Shown in pieces: positions 55,641 through 64,000 of a stretch of DNA of 64,000 nucleotides (position 1 is its first letter; every line of letters starts with the position of its first letter). The DNA comes from Mytilus californianus (lineage: Eukaryota > Mollusca > Bivalvia > Mytilida > Mytilidae), in the NCBI RefSeq assembly GCF_021869535.1, contig NW_026262734.1, forward strand, positions 113,599,588 to 113,663,587, written 5' to 3'. The translations under genes were made by a program, and so were the position numbers. The notes under the pieces were generated by a model. That model was not told the origin of the DNA and did not search any database. It saw nothing but the letters and a program-made list of their open reading frames with translations.

Positions 55641-56240
55641 AGGACCCATATCCATAGAAGAACAAGAAGAAGAACATATTTTAGTACCAATTAAGGGCCC
55701 ACAAGGGGCATATAGAGAATACATGTATAAGAAAAAAGAACATTGATTAGCATAGGCATATAGAATTTAAATACACACTCACAATACAATTAGACTGAAA
55801 TAAAGCCCTTGGTTTAAAGTATATAATATAGTTACATGAAAAATAAATAGATCTAACTCATATTGACGTCAATAAATTTTCCAACAGCATTAAGGACATG
55901 ATTGTCTCCACAGCTTAATAAATAAATGAATTTTTGCTGATTGTCCAGTATAGAAAAGTTTGGAATTTTTTGGCAAACAATGTCAAAGAGAGCATCTCTA
56001 TCAGAGTTAATTTTTTCACATGAAGTTAAAAAATGGATTTCATCTTCAACGCAGCCAGAGGAGCATTTTTTTGCAAATTCTTTCATTTCGTGGCATATTT
56101 GAAAAACGGCCTAATTCAATTTGAAGCTTATGAGCAGATATACGTAATTTGAAAATAGCCATATGTCCGTAGCGCGATCTATCAACACAGGAAATATATA
56201 TATATTCCTTCTCAAAGGGTCAAACAGATATTATCCGAAT
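55640..56240 (-). pseudogene. LINE ORF2 C-terminus and 3' UTR
   Basis: On the minus strand: MAIFKLRISAHKLQIELGRF, RNERIC, then after a one-base frameshift in an A-run, KCSSGCVEDEIHFLTSCEKI and so on to YLLSCGDNHVLNAVGKFIDV. The C...C.EDE.HF..C motif is the usual LINE ORF2 end. The 3' UTR runs to gggcccttaattggtactaa and gttcttcttcttgttcttc, so it is a relative of the LINE at 1996-5920 and 29210-29620. Confidence 0.7.
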
Positions 56241-57108
56241 TTGGAATAACCTTTAGCTTAATTGAGAGTTTCGATTCGTATGGCGTCAAAGGATGTACTT
56301 AGGTGAAATTAAAAAAATCTAGAATTCAAAATTGATACTATAAGTCAGAAGAGCCTAAGTTAAGGAACAAAATAAGCTCAAATATTGATAGGTTATGGAG
56401 CTCCTTTTCGAGATAATTTTTAAAAAGTGGCGGGAAAAGGCTGACTCTGGCGGACTTTTACCTTATATTTGCATTGGTATTATTTGGGTGTCAAATCGAA
56501 AGAAAGGAAATCTAGAATCTGCTTTAATTGAAGAAAACTATTACACTGTATAATCTTCGATGTTTTTAAAGAGAAACAGTAATGAACAGGTGCTTGCATC
56601 AATTAGAAAATATGGGCATATGTGTCTCCCCGGCACAGTCGGTGTGGACACATGTACGTGTCCCTCCGACAATTTATACATTTTTTCGAGCTCTGGTGCA
56701 TTAATTTTTTTTGTTATGATAAGATAAGATAAGATAAAATATTGTTATGAATTAGAATAGAAAGAACAGTTCTGTCGTTTTGTTTTCAATTTCATTTTTT
56801 TCAAGTTAAACAGCGAAATCGACATAGTGTTTGCACATAGGTAACGATACAATAACATGTGGATTTACGTGGGAGGTAAACTGTAAGCCATAAATATGTG
56901 CATCTGTGATTCTGCGCTAAATATCACGTTGTTGCTTACAACGCTGAAGCAGGACATCATATTAGAATTTTGAGTTTTTGTAATCGAAACAAGGATGGTC
57001 ACTACTGTGGAACATAATTTATGATATAATTATGTGGGAAACCCATGCAAATAGTTTATCATACAAAAGTAAACAGTCTCGAATATTATAGACTCATTAT
57101 AACCAACT
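56241..57108. other. No gene seen
   Basis: A (gataa)n microsatellite lies at about 56717-56738. Nothing else recognised. Confidence 0.4.
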
Positions 57109-57252
57109 ATACACAGGGGCGGATCCACCATTTTTAAAGGGGGGGGGGGGGTTCCAACCATTTCTCCATTCAAAAGCATTGATGGTAAAAAAAAAAGGGG
57201 GGTTCCAACCCCCGGACCCCCCCCCCCCCCCCCTGGATCCGCCACTGATACA
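57109..57252. mobile_element. Short MITE with GGCGGATCCA ends
   Basis: CAGGGGCGGATCCA at 57114 pairs with TGGATCCGCCACTG ending at 57247 (one mismatch). A 5-bp ATACA lies on both outer sides (57109-57113, 57248-57252). The interior is poly-G/poly-C runs and ggttccaacc repeats. The TIR looks hAT-like but the duplication length does not, so the class is open. Low-complexity translations here are not genes. Confidence 0.65.
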
Positions 57253-58690
57253 ATACATGACAATATATGTGCTTATTTCTGATGAGTTTTTTGCTTCTGG
57301 TCTGAATTCCAAGACGGCTGTTATCGTTGAACACAGTTTAGCATAGAACCTTCTGAGAAGGAAACAGAAAAAAACTTTCGTCAGAACACATCTGCTGGTG
57401 GCACCACCATTCGTAAACTCGCTGAAGAAAACACCTTTAAACATACTAACAATAATAAAAGAATTAATTACTATGGGGGTACTATCCACACTGAACTGTG
57501 TCCACACTTGTATGGGAGAAATACATGTATATTTCTATTTGTTTATGAAGCATGAAAAAGTAATAGTAATAATTACCAGATTTTTTACCTTAATGGAAAG
57601 CAACACGAATGCTTGTAATTCTCCTTAAAGTTTATGTCAATCTATTGAATAACTATCCAATTTATATCAAACATTGCTTTCTCTGAGTTCTGACCACCGT
57701 TTTGATTCTTTCCATATATGGGCAAATGGTTCTTCTTGTTGGACATAAAAGGATATTTACCTATTTTCAAACAGGAGTTATGTCCCATAAGTTTTTTTTA
57801 GGAATTTCTTCTTACCTGTATTCTATTTTTATACGACTGACAACATTGTATATATCAATATATTGTATGTAAACAAAGACATATCCTTTTATCTTCGTCA
57901 TTTGAAATCTGGTGTATAGTTGTCTCATTGGCAATCATACCACATATTTTAGTCAGTATTTCATTACGAACTTACGAAACTTTATACGGATATTATAGAC
58001 CTCTACCCCATATTTGGAAAAATTCCGTCAGAAGCCGAATCAGTGACTCGACAAAGCCAAACCAACGCTAACAGTAAACATAAAATTATATTCATATGAT
58101 GATCAATTTATTTTGTGTCAAGTTATAAAAATCATTATAAAAAATTACGTTGCATTCATAGGCCCTTTAATTTGAATAAAAATGTCTTATCTTAATTATC
58201 TTATCTATTGGCACTCAAAATACAAAACTGCTTGAAAAGTTGAGGTTGTTAGTTGGGTTGGGGATGGGGGGTAAACTTCTGAAAGTGAAAAATTATGGCC
58301 CCAAGCTTTTCTATAGTCTTAAAAATTTATACTTATACTTTTGAAAATGGAGGAGGACTTTCCGCTTTGTCCCCCTCCCCCCGGCTCCTACGCAGTGGTT
58401 AATGGAATTCAAGTATGTAATTATCAATTATCAAATAAAAACAAAGAATAAAAGTACTGAAGTACTGTTAACTCCGATGACGCCACAATTTGTTGGCTGT
58501 CGAATAAATCATACAATCATACAGAATTACATATCCCTGTAAAATGCAGTTTGTTTTCTTACGTGTTAAATATTTCAGCCACAATAACAAATGAATGAGG
58601 TCGATAATATTTATCAAACAGTCAATCAATTGTTAGGTTCTGAGGGCACGAGAAGTCAAAGGGACAACATAAAAAAGATTGAACGTGCTA
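57253..58690. other. Repeat scraps, no gene seen
   Basis: A family-M end lies at about 57900-57950 (tagttgtctcattggcaatc). A LINE 3' terminus on the plus strand lies at 58078-58205 (aggccctttaatttgaataa, tcttatctta). G- and C-rich tracts lie at 58255-58400. Confidence 0.5.
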
Positions 58691-58694
58691 CGCC

Positions 58695-59032
58695 CTGTCT
58701 GAACGCTGGATAATGAATCCAATTGTTCATTTTCCTTTTTTGGACGGTGTTGTTCCTCTGACATCTTCTTACGCGGTGTTTATATATATCCCAACTCGTT
58801 CGTTATGCCCGTGTCTGTAGTGACGTTTTGGATTTCAATGAGCGTAATCTATGTATTACTGGTAAATTATGATGGCCTATGATGTCAGGGATTTCGTTAC
58901 CACAAATTACTTAAAACCTTAACTAAATTCTAACAAAGATACTAAGAGTTGGTTTGCAAGTTTGGCTTTACCTGTAAAAAACTTATTTCAGACGGAACAG
59001 CACATCCTAAATTTTACGGCGATGTCGTTTTT
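58695..59032 (+). pseudogene. Reverse transcriptase fragment
   Basis: Plus-strand pieces PIVHFPFLDGVVPLTSSYAV, then in other frames SQLVRYARVCSDVLDFNERN-like and QGFRYHKLLKTLTKF, SDGTAHPKFYGDVVF. This is the C-terminal part of the Penelope-like RT family, decayed. It is joined directly to the transposase fragment at 59030. Confidence 0.55.
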
Positions 59033-59427
59033 GGGCCACTCTCTTCCCACCGGCTGCATACTGGATCATGGTCAGGGCGTTGAAAGCTTCCTCATGATTC
59101 AGTAGTTTTATGAGTTTAAAGATGTTTGAATGTGGGTGCTGGACATATTTCTTCAGCTTGCTGTGCCATCTCTCTAGATGTAGTCATCGGTCCCTATGTT
59201 GTGTAATGGTCCCAAAGGTGACTGTTCTGTTCGACCCAGTATGTTGTTACATAGTCTGTAAAGGGCGTGTAGTTGATGTTAGTATCAATCTGATCTATGT
59301 CGGTTAGGACATTAAACCACACATCTTCGATCATAGTACGTGCCCACATACCATCTATGTTGATTTCATCAATAGTTTTTGGTAAAACTGGAAGGTTCTT
59401 CTTGCGTTCAAATTGTTGTACATGCAA
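59030..59427 (-). pseudogene. MULE transposase C-terminal fragment, inverted
   Basis: Minus strand: ERKKNLPVLPKTIDEINIDG, MWARTMIEDVWFNVLTDIDQ, FTDYVTTYWVEQNSHLWDHY. After a stop and frameshift come WHSKLKKYVQHPHSNIFKLI, KLLNHEEAFNALTMIQYAAG, GKRVAQKR. This is the tail of Mutator-like (FLYWCH-associated) transposases around the E.WH..LKK motif. The catalytic core is absent. Its last ~80 bp recur inverted at 59432-59520. Confidence 0.65.
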
Positions 59428-59619
59428 ATCTTAAAACTACTGAATCATGAGGAAGCTTTCAACGCCCTGACCATGATCCAGTATGCAGCCGGTGGGAAGA
59501 GAGTGGCCCAAAAACGAAAGTATGTCGAAATCAACAACAGATTAAAAGAACACCGCAGCCAGGAAGTTACAACAGTACAGTTTGGTGATGCAGCCTCCCA
59601 CCTTCTTCACGTTGAATAG
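59425..59619 (+). pseudogene. MULE transposase extreme C-terminus
   Basis: Plus-strand frame LLNHEEAFNALTMIQYAAGG, KRVAQKRKYVEINNRLKEHR, then VQFGDAASHLLHVE and TAG. It repeats the end of the minus-strand fragment and continues to the natural stop. The two pieces form an inverted duplication about one transposase end. Confidence 0.65.
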
Positions 59620-60194
59620 ATTAATAAACTTTAATAGACTTATATACAGTGAATTTCTAATGTGTGTGCAATATGTTTTATTTGTTTTAGTGCTGTTAAC
59701 TTAAAATGCTTGCTTGAATCTACTGTTGAATTTGTGTTATAAAAGAAATAAAATAATTTACTTATATTTGTTTCCATTTCTTTCATGTCTATTTTAATTA
59801 AAAACACAGAATTCATACACATAAAAAAATAACCTATTACCTACCCAACTTGTCAATTAAAAGTTGAATAAACAATGTTTATACAGTATAATCCTTTGTT
59901 TGTACAAGTTTTCCCCCTATTCCCACATGAAATTTTAACTTTTCTTATTTATATTAAAAGATTTATAAACAGTGGGAATAGGAGGAATGAACCCTTGTAC
60001 CATGTCCTTTGTCTGATGCTATTCAACTAATCCGGCAAACTGTTGAACATATAGCAATAATTAAAATCATCAACTGTTTCTGGTATTTGATGTAATTAAA
60101 CTAAATTTTAAAATTAAAAAAAATATATGCTTTTATGAAATAAGGTGTTTTTACAAGTAACGTAATTAAAAAAAAAAATGAAGCAACATGTACC

Positions 60195-60277
60195 GTTACT
60201 CTGAATAGAAATGCATTTACAAAGAATGGTACTATCATAGTACCATTCTTTGTAAATGCATTTCTATTCAGAGTAAC
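60195..60277. repeat. Perfect 83-bp palindrome (41-bp arms, 1-nt loop)
   Basis: The arm gttactctgaatagaaatgc, atttacaaagaatggtacta, t is followed by one c and then its exact complement. No mismatches were seen. It lies about 70 bp upstream of the acceptor of the exon at 60351. Confidence 0.9.
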
Positions 60278-60350
60278 CAGTATCCTCACTATCTAAATCA
60301 TCTTTTTTTTTTCGGAAATAGATCATTAGAATAATTTGTTTTCTTTTTTA

Positions 60351-60518
60351 GATTTTACTTTCTATGAGTACCCACAGTATCTTCAAGCAGAACAATGGAT
60401 ATTGATCAGACCAGACAGTCTGGAGAATTTACCATGGATAGAAGTAACAAAAGTGACAGCAACACATTCGATTGGTTTAATGGATATTTTGGGCAGGAGT
60501 AGCAGACTGGTACATTGA
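60351..60518 (+). CDS. Unidentified last exon
   Basis: A strong acceptor (gttttcttttttag) precedes a frame beginning with two bases of a split codon (..AT), then FTFYEYPQYLQAEQWILIRP, DSLENLPWIEVTKVTATHSI, GLMDILGRSSRLVH and TGA. Composition and codon mix look like genuine protein, unlike surrounding AT-rich frames. An AATAAA lies about 350 nt downstream (near 60867). No family recognised. The preceding exon must be upstream on the plus strand and was not found. Confidence 0.5.
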   Translation, partial: DFTFYEYPQYLQAEQWILIRPDSLENLPWIEVTKVTATHSIGLMDILGRSSRLVH

Positions 60519-61290
60519 TTCCAAAATCTTGAACAAACAACAACTGAACACATTCTTGTCTCTTTTAAGTGGGATAATGTTAATCTTTACAAAATGCCAG
60601 CACAATTGAAATTAATATGGGATAGTTGAAAGAAGAAATTTCAAAATGATACATATTATCACAATGTTGCATTTAGACAATCTCTATTTTTATGAAACAG
60701 TTTTTTTTAAAACTTTAAATACTGTGATGATCTACAAAACATTATTAAAAGATGAACATGTAAGTCTCAAGTGTGATCCAGTTTTTAACCGCTTTTCGCT
60801 TGAAAAAAAATCAAGCTTTTTTAAATTTATGAAGTGACAACAATTGTTTTTACTGGATTTACATTGAATAAATAATATTATCCAGACATTAAAAAAAAAT
60901 GTTGAAATTGATTTCACTTCATTTTATTCTCATTTTTTCGCAATGTTTTTATCAATTTTTTTTACCTTTTCTAAGTGAGAAAGTCAGACTTCTTGATGCT
61001 TCTAGTTGTTACACACTACATTTAAAACATTGTCACATTTCATATGGTATATTCTGGCTTTCATTGTATTTTGTGTTTTTTGTTTTTTGGTGAAATTGCA
61101 AATTGTGTTCTTACCAATGAAACTTAACAGTTAATTGTGCTTAATTTTTTTTTCTTAAACAATGAAAAACCCTTTTAATTAAAAATTAATATGTTAAGGT
61201 GAAGTTCATCCCAAAGGTTGCTTTTATTCATTTTCATAAAATTGTAAATAATTAAAAAAAATATTTGGAAAGTTTGGAACTATTTGATTT
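60519..61290 (+). other. Probable 3' UTR, then nothing recognised
   Basis: AT-rich, with short random frames only. Confidence 0.35.
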
Positions 61291-61620
61291 GATTACCATT
61301 GAGACAGCTTTCCACGAAAGTTCAAATGATGTAACCGTAGGCATACGACCTTCAACGACATGAGAAAAAGCCATACTGCATAGTCATCTATAAAAGACCC
61401 CGACATTAAACACCAAATTCAATTGAGAAGAATAACGGCCTAATTTATTACAATTTACGAAAAACAATATGACAGACATGAACCAACAACAACCACTGAA
61501 CAACAGGCTCCTGACTTGGGACAGTCACATAACGGAGGTGGCAGGGTGAAACATGTTTGTGATCGCTCAACCCTCTCCTAGCCTGGGACAGTGGTGTAAC
61601 AGCACAACATAAGAATAAGC
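61290..61620 (-). repeat. Family-M copy
   Basis: Agacagctttccacgaaagt, acgaccttcaacgacatgag, caacaaccactgaacaacag, ctcctgacttgggacagtca and gcctgggacagtggtgtaac follow family order. Confidence 0.7.
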
Positions 61621-61854
61621 ATTTATTTAGTACAGTATCATTTTAAAACAACAGCTTTCAAAAATTCACTTAATTTTGATGGCAAGTATTAGTAACCAAT
61701 CAATATATACAGAGATATGAATCACCTGTGTGCAATTTTGATAGATATATATTATGTAAATGTTGAAATTAAAATTACAATACTTAAATGACTACTTATC
61801 CATTTTTCATCAGTATTCTGATATATTAAAGTATAGAAATTGACCCTATGTAAA

Positions 61855-62105
61855 AGTTTCAAAGTCAATGAATCATGACTGGGGGAGGGAAAATAATCAT
61901 TATTGAGATGAGATGTGCAAAATCTAGTACAACTGCACATCTAATGTAATAACCGTTAATGTTCAGACTTAAACTGACCAAATCACAAACATAAACCTGT
62001 AAACTAACTATGCATTTTCGAAATCAATAGACAGTGATTGGGGGAGGGATAATCGCCATGGAAATAATTTCCAGTGTCTTTTTATTAATGGTTACTAGAG
62101 TGACA
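61855..62105 (-). repeat. Two diverged ~180-bp units with gggggaggga
   Basis: Gtcaatgaatcatgactggg ggagggaaaataatc (61862) and atcaatagacagtgattggg ggagggataatcgcc (62023) resemble the family E unit (gaccatgacctagggggcag). Confidence 0.45.
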
Positions 62106-62200
62106 TCCCCAAGTTATGTCCCTTCTGACTGAACTAAACAGCAATATACATTGCTATGAGTTGATGCTCTAGTGAATATAAATGTGTAAACCTAATTTTG

Positions 62201-62665
62201 TGACTGAATTCAGTCATAATATTTTTTTTACTGCTGCAGAATTGGTCTTTTCAACAAATATTTCCTGAATGTGTATTGACTGAATTCAGTCATCTGTATT
62301 ATAGATGTGTATACTATGTAATCGCACTTGGTGTAATTTAAGTCTAAGAAAACATTCTAATTTAGTACAATTTCTTGTAGCTTCTATCAAATGCTGTGTG
62401 ACTGAATTCAGTCAGGATTTTGTGAAAATAATGAACAGGATAAAGAGTTAATTTCATTTAGCTGTTATCCTGTTATATGTTGCTTGTATTAATCTATAAT
62501 CCGAATTCTGTTTCATCTGAATTAACAGTAATAGGTTTTAGTTAAGAAGCAACAAGTACAAATGTATTTGATAGATATTTTACGAATAAAATGGTAATGT
62601 TACTTTCTATTGTACTTATTGAATTATGTGATATAAAGATGCAATCAGGTGACTGAATTCAGTCA
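62201..62665. repeat. Four identical 16-bp palindromes TGACTGAATTCAGTCA
   Basis: Exact copies at 62201-62216, 62277-62292, 62399-62414 and 62650-62665. Flanks are otherwise dissimilar, so this is not a simple tandem repeat. Confidence 0.9.
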
Positions 62666-62884
62666 CTCAAAAAATTATCACCGTACAATGCTATTTTATT
62701 TTTTGTAAGTTGGTCATATTAATGGGGTCATTAATATGAATATATTCTGTGTTGACGTTTTCATCCATTTTAGATAAAATACGCATGCATTGCATACAAT
62801 GTTGAATATTAAATGGTATTCTATAATGAATAATATATCTACTAACTTCAACCCTTGAATTTTGACAAATCAGAAAATTGACAA

Positions 62885-63228
62885 GTTGAACCAGACGGTT
62901 TTTCACAAACATGTTTAACCCCGCCACATTCTTTATGTGCCTGTCCCAAGTCAGGAGCCTATAGTTCAGTGGTTGTCGTTGGTTCATGTCGGTCATATTT
63001 GTTTTTCGTAAATTGTTTTGTTATAAATTTGGCCGGCCGTTAGTTTTCTCAATTGAATTGTTTCATATTTTTCATGACGGGACCTTTTATTTGCCGACTA
63101 TACGGTATGGGTTTTCTCATTGTTGAAGGCCGTACGGTTGCCTATAATTGCTTACATTCACTTCATTTGAACTTAGGTAGATAGTTGTCTCATTGGCAAT
63201 CATACCGCATCTCCTTATTTGTATATCA
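62885..63228 (+). repeat. Family-M copy
   Basis: Acatgtttaaccccgccaca, tgcctgtcccaagtcaggag, ggttgtcgttggttcatgtc, ctatacggtatgggttttct, aggccgtacggttgcctata and gtctcattggcaatcatacc to tccttattt. One of the best-preserved copies. Confidence 0.75.
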
Positions 63229-63499
63229 ATAAATGTTTTCATTCCGAGCGGACGTGATTATGTATGAAACTGCCACACAAACACAATGCCCCTAATAGTT
63301 CTTCCTATAAGAAGTCAGTGTATGTGACCAATTTTACTATACTGACCCTTGATTGTATATATATTATTCGATGGTTGCCCCCTTTCCACTAAAAATCCAC
63401 AACGTGAACCTTTATTTTCAACACTGTCTTTTATATTGTTTGATAAATTCGAAATAGTCCTTATTCAAGGCATTGTCCCTCTTTTGTAATCTTGGCATG

Positions 63500-64000
63500 A
63501 CCCCATTTAATTGCTGTATAAGAGAGACGAAAGATACCTATGGGAGTTCAAACTCATTAGTCGTAAACAAATTGACAATGCCATAGCAAAAAACCCCCCA
63601 AAAAACGATCAAAAGACTAACAACGATATACAAAACACAACATAGAAAACCAAACACTGAGCAACACGAACCCCGCCAAAAACCGGAGGTGATCTTAGGT
63701 GCACTGGAAGGATAAGTAGTTCCTGCTCCACTAGGGGATGATCTTAGGTGCACTGGAAGGGTAAGCAGATCCTACTCCACTAGGGGATAATCTTATGTGC
63801 ACTGGAAGGGTAGGCAGATCCTGCTCCACGGGTGGTACCATCGTTGTGTCACTAGAAGGGTAAGCAGATCCTGCTCCACGTGTGGTACCATCATTGTGTC
63901 ACTGGAAGGGTAAGCAGATCCTGTCCACGTGTGGTACCATCGTTGTGTCACTGGAAGGGTAATCAGATCCTGCTCCACGTGTGGTACCATCGTTGTGTCG
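63500..64000 (-). mobile_element. RT-element 3' tail with 50-bp minisatellite
   Basis: On the minus strand it shares gaagggtaagcagatcctgc (as gcaggatctgcttaccctt) and gagacgaaagatacct with the tail at 36310-36500. The segment with gcagatcctgctccac(g), gtgtggtaccatcgttgtgt, cactggaaggg is repeated about every 50 bp from about 63690 to the window edge. The array continues beyond the window. Confidence 0.75.

Noticed and set aside
57030-57507. Glycine/proline-rich frames
   Set aside because: They are translations of poly-G and poly-C runs in a MITE.

Overview
This window is AT-rich animal DNA, almost certainly from a bivalve mollusc and most like a marine mussel (Mytilus). There are no bacterial operons or RBS-led ORFs. 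Real coding sequence sits in short exons with clean GT/AG borders, and most of the rest is repeats of bivalve type: tRNA-derived SINEs with a (CAAT)n tail, pearl/Helentron-like elements with tandem cores and hairpin ends, Penelope-like reverse transcriptase fragments, LINE 3' ends, and a very common mussel repeat (called 'family M' here) whose end carries the motif ttgtctcattggcaatcata. Species and family names come from recall, not from a database search.

Three minus-strand genes and one plus-strand last exon can be supported. (1) and (2) are two tandem paralogues, A and B, of a small predicted type I membrane glycoprotein. Gene B spans 28,732 down to about 15.2 or 14.3 kb: signal-peptide exon 28673-28732, Cys/N-glycan-rich exons 27528-27641, 24959-25119 and 21884-21926, and transmembrane exon 15524-15610, all with matching intron phases. 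Gene A has exons 1 (6548-6607) and 2 (1693-1800) here; the rest lies left of the window. Both sit in a duplicated block (about 155-7640 and 25320-29650) with a near-identical TATA box, leader and upstream ORF. (3) An ADF/cofilin gene has exons 53805-54076 and 48086-48242 separated by a 5.6-kb intron full of transposons. (4) An unidentified last exon lies at 60351-60518 (+).

Layout: 0-7.6 kb is block A, disrupted by a LINE, a fold-back element and a TTAA-flanked piggyBac-like element. 7.9-10.05 kb is a DNA transposon with long TIRs. 10-15.7 kb is mostly unique or degenerate sequence plus the 3' exons of gene B. 15.97-19.77 kb is a pearl-like element with seven ~500-bp core units. 20-26.3 kb holds reverse-transcriptase fragments and 3' tails in both orientations. 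25.3-29.65 kb is block B. 29.7-34 kb holds tandem repeats, including a 77-bp satellite entered by a TA-flanked palindromic MITE. 34.0-46.6 kb is a mosaic of nested pearl-like families with one reverse transcriptase pseudogene. 46.6-54.1 kb is the cofilin locus. 55.6-59.6 kb holds LINE, MITE, RT and a rearranged MULE transposase pseudogene. 59.6-64 kb has the last exon, a perfect 83-bp palindrome, a cluster of four identical 16-bp palindromes, and an RT-element tail expanded into a minisatellite.

The most interesting items are the uncatalogued tandem membrane-protein genes with their conserved promoter/uORF module, and the shared terminal motifs of several pearl-like families that are reciprocally nested.
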